This document shows positions 36,654-47,005 of a stretch of DNA of 64,000 nucleotides, piece after piece. Position numbers and translations under genes: made by a program. Positions within the stretch are counted from its first letter, which is position 1. Every line of letters begins with the position of its first letter. The stretch is from Marivirga harenae. Its GTDB lineage: Bacteria; Bacteroidota; Bacteroidia; Cytophagales; Cyclobacteriaceae. The stretch lies in contig NZ_CP130565.1 of NCBI RefSeq assembly GCF_030534335.1, positions 2,625,501-2,689,500 on the forward strand, written 5' to 3'. A model generated the notes under the pieces. The model did no database searches, was not told the DNA's origin, and was given only the letters and a program-made list of their open reading frames with translations.

Positions 36654-37385
36654 TTGATTAGGCGATTTTTAACTTCATTCAAAAAATTATCAAAAAAAGA
36701 CAAAAGGCTTGTCGCTACAGTTAAATCAATTGTTGGCTACAAGCCTTTTCGTTTAGAGTTATTTCAGTTGGTGACACAGCATTCCAGTGTAGCTAAAACT
36801 CTTCCCAATGGCTTTAGGGCTTCAAACGAAAGACTTGAATATCTAGGGGATGCAATATTAGGAGCTGTAGTGGCGGACTATCTTTTCAAAAAATATCCCT
36901 TTAAGGATGAAGGCTTTCTTACCGAGATACGTTCTAGATTAGTAAACCGAGAATCATTGAGCTTATTGGCTAAAAAAATTGGTATCAGCCAAATGTTGGA
37001 ATCTGATTTTTCCAAAAACCGATACCATTTTAAGTCAATCTATGGCGATATGATGGAGGCCTTTATTGGTGCAGTATATATCGATAGAGGATACCAGTTC
37101 TGCAAGACGTTTATAATCAATAAATTACTGATCCCGCATTTTGATTTAGATGAAATAATTGAAAATAATACCAATTATAAAAGTATTCTAATTGAATGGT
37201 CACAAAAGGAAAATAAATCTATAAGATTCGATATTGAAGATTATAAACAAGAAGGGATGAAAAAGGAATTTAGAGCTGTTATTATAATCAATGGTGATAA
37301 GTTTGCTAAAGGGGCTGGACTCAATAAGAAGAAAGCGGAGCAGAATGCTGCTTTTAAAGCTTGTCAGAAATTAAAACTGTCTTAG
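36654..37385 (+). CDS. rnc: Ribonuclease III
   Basis: A 243-residue double-strand RNA endonuclease. The signature ERLEYLGDAILGAVVADYL is present, along with the second active-site region SIYGDMMEAFIGAVYIDRG, and a C-terminal dsRNA-binding domain (KKEFRAVIIINGDKFAKGAG, then KKKAEQNAAFKACQKL). The start is TTG at 36654, 9 bases after the fabF stop; there is no ATG in between. Standard third gene of acpP-fabF-rnc. Confidence 0.95.
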   Translation: MIRRFLTSFKKLSKKDKRLVATVKSIVGYKPFRLELFQLVTQHSSVAKTLPNGFRASNERLEYLGDAILGAVVADYLFKKYPFKDEGFLTEIRSRLVNRESLSLLAKKIGISQMLESDFSKNRYHFKSIYGDMMEAFIGAVYIDRGYQFCKTFIINKLLIPHFDLDEIIENNTNYKSILIEWSQKENKSIRFDIEDYKQEGMKKEFRAVIIINGDKFAKGAGLNKKKAEQNAAFKACQKLKLS

Positions 37386-37423
37386 GAACAGATAGTTTAA
37401 TTTGTTGTTATAAAACCATAATT

Positions 37424-39274
37424 ATGAAAATTGCAGGCGCAACTCTTAATCAAATCCCATTAGATTGGAAAGGTAATACTCAAAACATCTTAGAGGCATT
37501 GATGGATGCTGAAAAACAGGGGGTAAAGTTATTGTGCTTTCCTGAATTAAGTATTTGTGGCTATGGTTGCGAGGATGTTTTTCTGAGTGATTGGATGTGG
37601 GAGAAAGCTTTAAGAACCTTAACTGAAAAAATCCTGCCACTTGCTCCGGCTTTGGCTTTTACTGCGGGATTACCAATAAAACATGAGGGTAAATTATATA
37701 ATTGCATTGCTTTTTGCAAAGATGGAACTATACAATCCATCATTCCAAAACAAAATTTAGCGAAGGATGGTGTTCATTATGAACCCAGGTGGTTTACCGA
37801 ATGGGAGGTCAACAGGAAGGATACTTTAAACTTAAATGGAGAAGAAATCCCAATCGGTGATTATACGATTGATTTTGAACATTATACTATTGGATTTGAG
37901 ATTTGTGAAGATGCTTGGAGAGTTGATAGACCTGCCAATAGGCTAAGAAAAAGAGGAGTTAATTTAATTTTAAATCCCTCTGCAAGTCATTTTGCTATTG
38001 ATAAATCTTTAAGTAGACAGGAATTGGTTGTGAGCAGTTCTAAAGATTATAGTTGTACTTATATCTATGCAAACTTATTAGGAAATGAAGCCGGCAGGAT
38101 GATCTATGATGGTGAACTAATGATTGCTAAGGATGGAGAGCTAAAGTTCAGAAATGAATTACTGTCTTTTAAAAATTATCAGCTAGGAATTTGGGATACA
38201 GAAAAAGAGCACTCAAAGATTGCTGCAAACTTTGAATCAAATCCAAATCAAGAATTCACAAAGGCGGTGAGTTTGGCATTATTCGATTATTTAAGAAAAA
38301 GTCATAGTAATGGTTTTGTCTTATCTTTGAGTGGGGGAGCTGACTCATCCACTTCAGCAGTTTTGGTTGCAGAAATGATCCGTTCAGGGATAGAGGAATT
38401 GGGATTAGAACTATTTCTACAGAAGATTCATAAGGCAGTGTGGTTTTCGGAATTGGAAAACAAACAGAATGCTAGAAAGGAAATCGCTAATCGGATATTC
38501 GCCACTGCCTATCAAAGCACAGAAAATTCAGGTAGCGCTACATTGGAGTCTGCTCAAAAACTTGCAGAAGAAATTGGTGCAGTTTTCTATCATTGGGGAA
38601 TCGATGAAGAAGTAAAAAGTTATACCGAGAAAATATCCGAGAAAATTGGAAGAAAATTGAACTGGAGCGAAGATGATATTGCACTTCAAAATATTCAAGC
38701 CAGAGCTAGATCACCCATTATATGGATTTTAGCAAATATTAACAATGCGCTTTTACTAACTACTTCAAACAGGAGTGAAGGAAGTGTTGGTTATACCACG
38801 ATGGATGGAGATACTAGTGGAAGTATAGCGCCTATCGCGGCTATTGATAAGCCTTTTATTATTCAATGGCTAAAGTGGGCTGAGAAGACTTTATCTTATA
38901 AAAGTTTAAGCTATGTTAACAGCTTACAGCCTACTGCTGAACTAAGACCTGAGGATCAATCTCAATCCGATGAAACAGATTTAATGCCATATCCATTATT
39001 GCAAAGGATAGAAGAATTGGCGATACGGGAGAGGTTGTCACCATTAGGTGTCTATAAAGAAATCAAATCGTCTTGGAGCGGAGACCTGAGTAGTCTAAAA
39101 TCTTCCGTTCAAAAGTTTTTTAAGTTATGGACAAAAAATCAATGGAAGAGAGAAAGAATTGCTGTTTCCTTTCATTTGGACGACTATAATGTAGATCCTA
39201 AAACTTGGTGTAGATTTCCTATTTTGTCATCTTCATTCAAAGAGGAACTTGAAGATCTGGAAAAAGCAGAATAA
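37424..39274 (+). CDS. nadE: Glutamine-dependent NAD+ synthetase
   Basis: I start at ATG 37424 (MKIAGATLNQIPLDWKGN), giving 616 residues; the frame is open further upstream but that part has no family likeness. The N-terminal glutaminase (nitrilase fold) has the catalytic Glu in CFPELSICGYGCED, the Lys in IPKQNLAKDGVHYE and the Cys in GFEICEDAWR. The C-terminal synthetase has the PP-loop LSLSGGADSSTSAV and TTSNRSEGSVGYTTMDGD. It amidates deamido-NAD using ammonia channelled from glutamine. It begins 38 bases after rnc. Confidence 0.96.
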   Translation: MKIAGATLNQIPLDWKGNTQNILEALMDAEKQGVKLLCFPELSICGYGCEDVFLSDWMWEKALRTLTEKILPLAPALAFTAGLPIKHEGKLYNCIAFCKDGTIQSIIPKQNLAKDGVHYEPRWFTEWEVNRKDTLNLNGEEIPIGDYTIDFEHYTIGFEICEDAWRVDRPANRLRKRGVNLILNPSASHFAIDKSLSRQELVVSSSKDYSCTYIYANLLGNEAGRMIYDGELMIAKDGELKFRNELLSFKNYQLGIWDTEKEHSKIAANFESNPNQEFTKAVSLALFDYLRKSHSNGFVLSLSGGADSSTSAVLVAEMIRSGIEELGLELFLQKIHKAVWFSELENKQNARKEIANRIFATAYQSTENSGSATLESAQKLAEEIGAVFYHWGIDEEVKSYTEKISEKIGRKLNWSEDDIALQNIQARARSPIIWILANINNALLLTTSNRSEGSVGYTTMDGDTSGSIAPIAAIDKPFIIQWLKWAEKTLSYKSLSYVNSLQPTAELRPEDQSQSDETDLMPYPLLQRIEELAIRERLSPLGVYKEIKSSWSGDLSSLKSSVQKFFKLWTKNQWKRERIAVSFHLDDYNVDPKTWCRFPILSSSFKEELEDLEKAE

Positions 39275-39326
39275 ATCATTGAGATTTCTCATTTTACCCT
39301 AATTTTGTGTTAAACGAAAATAGAAT

Positions 39327-40409
39327 ATGCTTAGCTACATAGTATGGTCACCGAAGCCTTACATTCTTGATTTGGGATTTACTGAATTAAGATGGTATGG
39401 TTTACTTTTTGCCCTGGGATTCATTATATCTCAACAAATAATGTTTTACATCTTTAAAAAAGAAGGGAAAAAAGAGAGGCAAGTTGAAGTTTTAACCCTT
39501 TATATGGTTGTGGCTACTATAATTGGAGCTAGATTAGGACATGTCCTTTTCTATGAACCAGTGAGATATTTAAGTAATCCCCTAGACATTTTGAAGATAT
39601 GGGAAGGTGGTTTAGCAAGTCATGGTGGTGCCGCAGGCATTTTAATAGCACTCTATTTATTCTCAAGAAAATATCAAGACATAAGCTATTTATGGATTCT
39701 GGATAGAATCGTGATAGTAGTAGCAATTACGGGTGCCTTAATTAGAACAGGCAACTTCATGAATTCTGAAATCATAGGTAGTCCTACTGACAAATCGTTT
39801 GGAGTTGTTTTTGGGCGAGAAGTTGAATTAAGATTAAGTTATCTTGCTTCTGCCATAGAGGATGTTGAAATTGAAAGTGTTAGTAAATCGAAATTGATTG
39901 AAGGTTCTCTTGAAAGCGAGTTTGAACATCCTGTGAAGTTGATTGTGGCCTATAATGATAAAAATAAATTGGAGGATGTGAAAAGATTTTCTGAGACCCA
40001 ATTGTTAAATAAACTTCAAGAAGATAATATTCGGCAGCATGTAAAATTTTCAAAAAATACTGAATTTGACTATAATCAAAAAGGTGGTTTTATTTACGTG
40101 ACAACCTACGGAGATGGAGTCCCTAGACATGCATCCCAATTGTATGAAGCCATTTCATGTTTACTGATTTTCTTGTTATTGTTTTATTTATGGAATAAAA
40201 ACAGAAGTGGATTGGCAGACGGCCGACTTTTTGGTATCTTCCTGATTGCTTGTTTTGGTTTGAGATTTCTTTATGAATTTATTAAGGAAAACCAGGTAGC
40301 TTTTGAGGATGGACTAGTCCTTAACATGGGGCAGTGGTTAAGTATTCCATTGGTATTGGCTGGATTTTATTTTATTTTTCAATCTTTTAAAGCTGAGAAA
40401 GGAATTTAG
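39327..40409 (+). CDS. lgt: Prolipoprotein diacylglyceryl transferase with insert
   Basis: A 360-residue inner-membrane enzyme that attaches diacylglycerol to the lipobox Cys of lipoproteins. [33 protein letters not shown] and the signature [12 protein letters not shown] are all present, and [10 protein letters not shown] comes late. Between about residues 164 and 262 there is a roughly 90-residue extra hydrophilic segment not found in E. coli Lgt. A -7-like TAATTTTG lies at 39300-39307, so it may have its own promoter. Its stop overlaps the stop of the convergent yidD. Confidence 0.94.
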   Translation: MLSYIVWSPKPYILDLGFTELRWYGLLFALGFIISQQIMFYIFKKEGKKERQVEVLTLYMVVATIIGARLGHVLFYEPVRYLSNPLDILKIWEGGLASHGGAAGILIALYLFSRKYQDISYLWILDRIVIVVAITGALIRTGNFMNSEIIGSPTDKSFGVVFGREVELRLSYLASAIEDVEIESVSKSKLIEGSLESEFEHPVKLIVAYNDKNKLEDVKRFSETQLLNKLQEDNIRQHVKFSKNTEFDYNQKGGFIYVTTYGDGVPRHASQLYEAISCLLIFLLLFYLWNKNRSGLADGRLFGIFLIACFGLRFLYEFIKENQVAFEDGLVLNMGQWLSIPLVLAGFYFIFQSFKAEKGI

Positions 40410-40657
40410 GGAACAGGGTCAAAACCAGATCCACCCCATGGATGGCACTTCGAAATCCGTTTTGCTGATAATTTCGAACCTTTAAATAAACCATGTTTTA
40501 ATATAGCCTGTTTAGTATATTCTGAACAGGTGGGTGTAAAACGACAGGAAGAAGGAAATAAAGGTGATATACCATACTGATAAAACAATACTGGCCACAC
40601 AGCAATTTTTCGTACGATTTTTGTTAATTGATACTTTTTGTTTTGTCCCAAGTTCAA
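40406..40657 (-). CDS. yidD: Membrane protein insertion efficiency factor YidD
   Basis: An 83-residue Yid[21 protein letters not shown] and [20 protein letters not shown], then [13 protein letters not shown], are the complete family signature. It assists membrane-protein insertion. The start is TTG at 40657, since an in-frame stop lies just upstream and no ATG is available. It overlaps the lgt 3' end by 4 bases, tail to tail, and is divergent from the BamA-like gene. Confidence 0.92.
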   Translation of the reverse strand: MNLGQNKKYQLTKIVRKIAVWPVLFYQYGISPLFPSSCRFTPTCSEYTKQAILKHGLFKGSKLSAKRISKCHPWGGSGFDPVP

Positions 40658-40728
40658 ATTTTATGAATTAAAATTAGTAAGAAATTAAAATAATATCTTT
40701 AAATATCGAGTCAAATCTTAAGCTTTCC

Positions 40729-42243
40729 TTGAAATTTATATTCAAGCTTAGTCTGCTATGTGTCATTTTCCCAGTACTAAGTTCTCATAACGCAAAAAGT
40801 CAAGTGACGGTTGAAACTGATTTAGGAAGACTTGAAGTAGTTAACAGAACCAAAGATAGCCTCCAAAATCAAATTCTTTTTTTAGAAAAAATCGAAATTA
40901 GGGGGAATAAGAAAACAAAACGAAGGATTATTACCCGAGAAATAGATATCCAAGCTAACGTCAGCTATCCTTTTAGGGAGTTGAAAGACTTGATTAAGCT
41001 TGATGAAAATAAGATTTTCAATACTGGTTTGTTCAATAGTGTCAGAGCTGAGCTGGAATTTGTAGAAGGAAGCGAAAATAATATTAAAGTTGTATTCTTC
41101 GTAGAGGAGAGGTGGTATATATGGCCGAGCGTCATCTTTAAACTAGCGGATAGGAACTTTAGTGACTGGCTATTCAATCAGAATGCAGCCACTGATCGAT
41201 TTGAATATGGTTTTAAGTTTGATCAGTTCAATGTTCGGGGGTTAAATGAGCGTTTGTCAGCAATGGCACAGTTCGGTTTTAAAAGGCGTTTTTATTTTGG
41301 TTATAACATTCCGTACTTAAATAAAGATCAAACTTTTGGTATGGGTTTAAGCTTTTCATTCAGTGAATTAGATCAAATTGATTATACAAATATTGCTAAT
41401 AAACGCCTGTTTATTGATGCGGACAGTATATTCGGAGACGATGGTGAAAGGCAAATCATCTCAAATACACTTACTAGCAATTTGGTTTTCAACTACAGAG
41501 AATCGTACTACAATACGCACACCATGCGGTTAACCTACTCGCGAACTACGATCCTCGAGGAAGTTCTTCAATTCAATGAGGACTATTTGGGGAGAAATGG
41601 TGAGGTAGAGCAAAACTATATTGGTTTATCCTATATTTTTAGGAGAGATTTTAGGGATCGTAATAATTACCCCCTTAAAGGCTTTTTGATTGACGGGAGA
41701 TTTACCAAAATGGGCTTAGGAATTTTTAATGATATCAACCAAGGCAATATACAAGCACACTTGGCTTATTTTAAGCCCCTAAAATATAACTTTAATATAG
41801 CTTCTTCATTCACTGGCTATACTAGTTTCCCGCGCTTTCAACCTTATAATTCTATGCAGGGATTGGGTTTTGCTAATAATCTCTTGAAAGGCTATGAGCT
41901 ATATGTTATTCAAGGTCAGCATTACGCAATGAATAAAACTGAGTTTAAGAAAAGGCTATTTTCAATTGAAGCTAATTTAGGAAGATTGATGCCATTAAAA
42001 CAATTTAGAAAAGTTCCGATTGCAGCTTATTTTAAAGTATTTTATGATCATGCTTACGTTCAAAATAATTTGCCCCAAAGCAGCAAAACTACTGTGAGCC
42101 CACTCTTATCCAATAGGTATATATATAGTTATGGTGCCGGATTAGATATTGTAACTTATTATGATGCAGTTGTGAGGTTTGAATATTCTATCAATGCTTT
42201 AAATGAAGGAGGATTTTTCATTAATGTGAAATCTGGTATTTAA
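40729..42243 (+). CDS. BamA/TamA-like outer-membrane protein (POTRA plus barrel)
   Basis: A 504-residue exported protein starting at TTG 40729; the frame upstream has a stop and no ATG. A signal peptide is followed by a POTRA-like domain (IEIRGNKKTKRRIITREIDI, then LFNSVRAELEFVE) and an outer-membrane barrel of the Omp85 class, with RRDFRDRNNYPLKGFLIDGR as the typical late conserved motif. It is too short for BamA, with one or two POTRA domains, and is closest in form to small Omp85 family members of unknown substrate. The gene is monocistronic. Confidence 0.85.
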   Translation: MKFIFKLSLLCVIFPVLSSHNAKSQVTVETDLGRLEVVNRTKDSLQNQILFLEKIEIRGNKKTKRRIITREIDIQANVSYPFRELKDLIKLDENKIFNTGLFNSVRAELEFVEGSENNIKVVFFVEERWYIWPSVIFKLADRNFSDWLFNQNAATDRFEYGFKFDQFNVRGLNERLSAMAQFGFKRRFYFGYNIPYLNKDQTFGMGLSFSFSELDQIDYTNIANKRLFIDADSIFGDDGERQIISNTLTSNLVFNYRESYYNTHTMRLTYSRTTILEEVLQFNEDYLGRNGEVEQNYIGLSYIFRRDFRDRNNYPLKGFLIDGRFTKMGLGIFNDINQGNIQAHLAYFKPLKYNFNIASSFTGYTSFPRFQPYNSMQGLGFANNLLKGYELYVIQGQHYAMNKTEFKKRLFSIEANLGRLMPLKQFRKVPIAAYFKVFYDHAYVQNNLPQSSKTTVSPLLSNRYIYSYGAGLDIVTYYDAVVRFEYSINALNEGGFFINVKSGI

Positions 42244-42335
42244 GTTTAAGAAAATTTTATTTACTCAAAAGCACTGGTTACTAAAAAAAGTAAAACGAAG
42301 AAATACAAATCAGAATCCTATTTAAAGCGTAGACT

Positions 42336-42986
42336 CTATTTAATATCTGATTTATCAACCTTTTTCTTTTTCCCAAACCTGTTGAAATAATACCAATTCC
42401 CTATTTTTTCACCTTTACTATAATATCCTTCGTAGGTTTTTCTTCCCTTATCATCAAAGTATTGCCATAGCCCATCTTCTTTCCCATTTTGATAGTCGCC
42501 TGTTTGAATAATTTGACCTGATTTATTGAAGAATTGCCACGGACCATCTGGTAGTCCTTTCTGATAATTTCCAATTTGTCGTAATCTGCCGTTTTCATAG
42601 AAAAAATCCCACTGTCCGTGATAGTTACTATCTAAATATTCCCCCTGTTTTTCAACCTGACCATTTTCAAAAAAATAAACTGATCTACCTTCCAATTCTC
42701 CATGCAGCCAATTTTCTTCGGAGGAAATCTGTCCGTTCGGATAGTAATTGATAATCTCGCCATTTAGTTTGCCATCTTGATATTTTTCTATTGCATTTAT
42801 TTCGCCATTGGGATAGAAGTACTTCCAATGTCCATGTTTTGCGTTATTTTGAAGTTCACCAAAGGCTTTCAGCTCTCCAGAATCGTAATATATTGAATCA
42901 AGCTGAGCGAAGATTTCAGTCGGAAAGCTTAGAACAAAAATTGCGTATGCACAATATTTTTTATAATTTTTCAACTTATTTTTCAT
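42336..42986 (-). CDS. Exported MORN-repeat (YwqK-like) protein
   Basis: 216 residues: a signal peptide region (FVLSFPTEIFAQ) and then about seven MORN_2 repeats of the form GxWxYFYPNGEIxxxExYxxG. It lacks the beta-rich C-terminal domain of the larger MORN protein at 21286. Likely periplasmic or surface-exposed; function unknown. Divergent from the PorQ-like gene (52-base gap). Confidence 0.8.
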   Translation of the reverse strand: MKNKLKNYKKYCAYAIFVLSFPTEIFAQLDSIYYDSGELKAFGELQNNAKHGHWKYFYPNGEINAIEKYQDGKLNGEIINYYPNGQISSEENWLHGELEGRSVYFFENGQVEKQGEYLDSNYHGQWDFFYENGRLRQIGNYQKGLPDGPWQFFNKSGQIIQTGDYQNGKEDGLWQYFDDKGRKTYEGYYSKGEKIGNWYYFNRFGKKKKVDKSDIK

Positions 42987-43038
42987 TTAGGCTCCTAGCT
43001 AATTTAATCACTTTGAGCTTATAATTTGTATTAAGTGC

Positions 43039-43854
43039 ATGAAAATTTTCAACCTCATACCCATTTTATTGATTATATCTCTTAAAACTCATGCGCAATC
43101 TATATACGCCCCAGTATCAAGTCGAGGGATTGGCATGGGGGATGCCTCTGTCACTGTAGACGGTTACTGGGCCTCTTTTCAAAATACTGCAGGAATTACT
43201 TCTACTAATAGTTTTGAAGTTGGAGCCACTTATGCAAACAGATTTAGCATGCCGGGCATGGATTTTATGGCAGTCGGTATCACCAGCAAACTGCCTTTCG
43301 GTCATGCATCTCTCAATGTTTTCCGCTTTGGGGATGATATTTATAATGAGCATAAAGTCTCGCTAGGATATGCTACTGAAATTGGAATAATTAGAATTGG
43401 AGGAAGGACCAATTATCTTCAGTATGTGGTACAGGATTTAGGTACTAGAAGCAGCTATTCTGTTGATTTTGGTGGAATCGCTATGTTAACTCCACAGTTG
43501 GCAATTGGTGCTCAAGCCTTGAATATTACTCAGTCTAGCTTAAATGCCAAAACTGAAGAACGAGTTCCCACTTTATTGAAATTGGGAATATCCTACAGAC
43601 CAAGAGATTATTTCATGATAAATGCGGAAGCTGAAAAGGATATTTTAAAAACAACTTTACTAAAGCTTGGTGCAGAATATAATTTCTTAGACAAATTCTA
43701 TTTACGGACAGGACTAAATAGTAATTCATTTCAGTCCTTCTATGGGCTAGGCTTTCAGTATCTGAGTTTTCAGTGGGATTATGCCCTTAGTAATCATGCG
43801 GAAATGGGATTTTCACATAGTGTTTCTATGCACTATAAATTGAATGCGAAATGA
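43039..43854 (+). CDS. PorV/PorQ-like outer-membrane barrel protein
   Basis: A 271-residue protein with signal peptide (to SLKTHAQS). ASRGIGMGDASVTVDG-like start (SSRGIGMGDASVTVDGYWA), then FQNTAGI, matches the PorV/PorQ (UPF0164, FadL-like) group that supports type IX secretion or forms small barrels in Bacteroidota. The C-terminus ends with alternating hydrophobic strands and an aromatic-rich tail. Its stop overlaps the start of the HHH barrel gene as ATGA (43851-43854), so they are co-translated. Membership of the secretion machinery itself is not proven. Confidence 0.75.
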   Translation: MKIFNLIPILLIISLKTHAQSIYAPVSSRGIGMGDASVTVDGYWASFQNTAGITSTNSFEVGATYANRFSMPGMDFMAVGITSKLPFGHASLNVFRFGDDIYNEHKVSLGYATEIGIIRIGGRTNYLQYVVQDLGTRSSYSVDFGGIAMLTPQLAIGAQALNITQSSLNAKTEERVPTLLKLGISYRPRDYFMINAEAEKDILKTTLLKLGAEYNFLDKFYLRTGLNSNSFQSFYGLGFQYLSFQWDYALSNHAEMGFSHSVSMHYKLNAK

Positions 43855-45922
43855 AGATTTCATTTTTTACTATAATACTTTTCATTTCAGCACTAGCCAA
43901 TCCTTTTAATTCCCAAGCCCAAGAGTTTGACTTAGAAGATTTTATTGAGCGTAATTTTTCAGTGCAAGACGAGAATACCAATTATGAAGATATTTATGAA
44001 GCTTTGTTTCAACTTTACCAATCGCCAATCAACCTAAATATTGCCTCGCGTCAAGATTTACAATCAATATTATTGCTTTCCAATATTCAAATAAATGAGT
44101 TTTTGACGCACAGAGCAAAAAACGGAAAATTGCTAAGTATTTATGAACTTCAGTCCATTCCTGAATTTGATCTGGAAACTATAGACGAAATTCTTCCTTT
44201 TGTAAGCGTACGAGAAACTGGCTTGCAAGCTGATAATAGACCATTATTACAAAGAATATTAAATGAAGAGAATAATTATTTAATTATTAGATCTGACAGA
44301 ACGCTAGAAAAGAGGCGAGGATATATTTCTACAAAAGAACGGGAAAGAGAATATTTAGGTGATCCATATAGAGTTTACACCCGCTTCAGAGTAAAGCACA
44401 CAGATGATTTTAGTCTAGGGTTTACAACTGAAAAAGATGCAGGAGAACAATTTAAATGGGATCCCAGTCATAGTCAATACGGGATGGATTATTGGTCTTT
44501 TCATGTACAGTTGGAAAATCAGGGAAGGTTAAAGAATATTGTTGTTGGTGACTATCAGTTGCAATTTGGGCAGTCTTTATTGTTTGGTGCTGGCTTCGCA
44601 ATAGGCAAGGGGAGTCAAACGGTAGCAACAGCACGTAGAAGTAATCTTGGTGTTTTACCTTACACCTCCGTGCTGGAGACTAATTTCTTTAGAGGGATTG
44701 CCACCACAATTGAGTTGAATGATTTCTTGGATTTGACCACCTTCTATAGCTATAGTCCGATCAATGGAAATTTAGATTCAGATTCAGCAAGAAGTGCTGA
44801 AGAGTTTTTCACCTCCATCAGATTGACTGGTTTTCATCGGACTGAAGATGAGTTAGCCGGAAAAAATGCTATCAACACGCAGAATTTTGGAGGTAATCTA
44901 CTATTTAATACCGAAAGGGAAAACTTGAATATTGGTTTAAATTATATACATACTATTTATGATCGACCATTTTTTCGCCAGCCTAATAAATATAATCAAT
45001 TTGAATTTGGTGGAACTGAAAATCAGAATTATGGCCTTTTTGCTAATTATTATTGGCGTAATTTTCATTTATTTGGGGAAAGCGCCATCAGTAGTTCTGG
45101 AGGAATTGGGCCATAGGTGGTTTTATCGCTTCGATCACTCCAAGTCTGCAGACCAGCTTTATCGTAAGGAATTATGATAGAGATTTTCATACATTTTATG
45201 GGACCGCTTTTGGCGAAAGTACTAGGAATATAAATGAGCAAGGCGTTTACTGGGGAATAAAATTTCAACCCTTCAAACGACTGACTTTTTCCGGATATTA
45301 TGATCGTTTTAATTTCCCATGGCTTAGATTTCGTGCTGATGGACCATCCATAGGAAATGAGTTCTTAGGTCGAGTTACTTATCGGTTTAGTAGAGAAATA
45401 AAATTATATGCTCAAGCGAGAGTTGAAAGTAAAGAGCGGAATGTAGATCTAGAGGATAATCCCAACCTATATGGATTGTCTACAGCTGAGAAAAGAAATT
45501 ACATCTTAAATTTAGATGTCAGACCAAAAGGTATTATTTCACTAAAAACCAGAGCACAGTTTAGTGAATTTTTGCTTCAAGGGGAATATTCAACTGGGAT
45601 GGCCTTAATTCAGGATGTTAATTTTGACTTCGGAAGGTTTCGGTTAAGTACACGATATTCTATTTTTGACACTGACGATTTCGAAAATAGGCAATATGTT
45701 TATGAGAAGGATGTTTTATATGCGTTCTCAATCCCGGCCTATCAAAATGTGGGAAGTCGATCTTATGCTCTTTTGCAGTATAAATTTTCAAAGAAACTGC
45801 AAATGTGGGCTCGATATGCCCAGTTTCGATTTGTGGATCAGTTTACTGTAGGAACTGGTAATGAAGAAATAGAGGGGGATACCAGGTCGGAGGTAAAAGT
45901 GCAGATGATGATGAGGTTTTAG
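43851..45922 (+). pseudogene. Exported ComEA-like helix-hairpin-helix barrel protein, frameshifted
   Basis: A first frame (43851-45116) gives a signal peptide, then a helix-hairpin-helix region like ComEA (PINLNIASRQDLQSILLLSN, NEFLTHRAKNGKLLSIYELQ) and a long beta-barrel (YQLQFGQSLLFGAGFAIGKG), ending abruptly at GGIGP. The continuation is in the next frame from 45113 (IGGFIASITPSLQTSFIVRN) to the stop at 45922. One G missing in the run near 45108-45112 explains it; repaired, the protein has about 690 residues. HHH domains in exported barrel proteins are frequent in Bacteroidota. Gene expression is coupled to the PorQ-like gene. Could be a real mutation or sequence error. Confidence 0.8.
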
Positions 45923-46186
45923 AGGTTAGTTAAAATCAGTTAAAAATGGATTTCTAAACCTAAATATAATCCGCATTCCTTTGGAATTTTTGTGTTGTAT
46001 TTCTGTAGCTGTTACCAAAAGTTCATTCTTTTGGAACTTAGATGCTATGAAATTTATTGATAAAAATGTCATTTACTTCTTAAGCATCTGATTAGCGATT
46101 GGTCAAATAAAATCCCATTTAATTTCCGCAAAACTTTTTTCTTGAATAAATTGTACTCTATTATATGTTTTTGAACTCTTATGTGA
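45923..46186. other. Intergenic stretch, no gene seen
   Basis: 264 AT-rich bases between the HHH barrel gene and the lipoprotein. I find no open frame with a family likeness, no hairpin with T-run and no full promoter match. Confidence 0.4.
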
Positions 46187-46906
46187 ATGAAAAAATCCTT
46201 ATTAATTGTAGTCTTTATAATTTTCATGCTTTCAGCCTGCAAATACAGCACGCCTCCGGAAATGCTGATGGGTAATTGGTACGTGGCTTCGGTAAAAGCA
46301 AATGGGCACGAAATGATCAATGATTACTTGGATGCCAATACGCGCTATCTGATTTTTAAAGAAGAAGGCTCTTATCAAGTAGGGCTATTAGATACCACAA
46401 GGGAAAAAAGCTGGATGATAAAGCCAGATAAAAATGAACTAGTAATGATGAATGGAAGCCCTTTTGATGATATAAAGACCTGGAGTGTTAAGGCATCAGA
46501 TGAATTGGTTTATTTGACTGACAAGCGCAATCATTTCCGTATTACTTTAAATAGAAAAGCCAAATTACCCAAAATTGAAATAGCTGACCCAAATGCGTTA
46601 GTGGGGAAATGGGTTCTTGACAAAGTAACCGTAAATGGTTATAATAATACTGATAAGTATGCCTTTCCAAACCGTTGGATTCTTCTTTCTGATAATGGTA
46701 AATTCTATAATGGTAGTGAAAAAGGTGATCAAAATGTTGGTTATTGGGAAGCGAATAGTTCATTGACAAAGGTTGACTTTTTTGCACAAAAGGATCAAGA
46801 TGAATCTTTTATTTCGTTTAATATAGCTAATAATACGCTTTGGTATGAAAAGGAAACTGATAATTACGACCAGCCGCAGGTAAGAGTGTATTTTAAAAAA
46901 AAATGA
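46187..46906 (+). CDS. Lipoprotein with two lipocalin-like domains
   Basis: A 239-residue predicted lipoprotein: signal peptide ending LSACKY with lipobox Cys18. The rest looks like a tandem duplication, each half opening with a G-x-W strand (LMGNWYVASVKANG near residue 27 and LVGKWVLDKVTVNG near 139) followed by the same order of strands (YLIFKEEGSYQVG against WILLSDNGKFYNG). That is the Lipocalin-like fold common in Bacteroidota lipoproteins. Ligand unknown. Confidence 0.75.
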   Translation: MKKSLLIVVFIIFMLSACKYSTPPEMLMGNWYVASVKANGHEMINDYLDANTRYLIFKEEGSYQVGLLDTTREKSWMIKPDKNELVMMNGSPFDDIKTWSVKASDELVYLTDKRNHFRITLNRKAKLPKIEIADPNALVGKWVLDKVTVNGYNNTDKYAFPNRWILLSDNGKFYNGSEKGDQNVGYWEANSSLTKVDFFAQKDQDESFISFNIANNTLWYEKETDNYDQPQVRVYFKKK

Positions 46907-47005
46907 CTAAAATTCAAATCATCCAAGATAATCTCCGATCATAAACTTTAAACCTCATAATTGATAGGAATTTTCGATATTCGTCAAATACAAAATTCAA
47001 TTACT

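Noticed and set aside
37361-37423. N-terminal extension of NAD synthetase starting at 37361
   Set aside because: The extension overlaps rnc and has no family likeness; MKIAGATLNQ at 37424 is the family's normal start.
45476-45922. A separate 148-residue gene
   Set aside because: It is in the same frame as the continuation of the HHH barrel protein from 45113, so it is that protein's C-terminal part.
46961-47005. Longer start of the BNR protein
   Set aside because: A TTG start there would bury the clean signal peptide that begins at ATG 47006.
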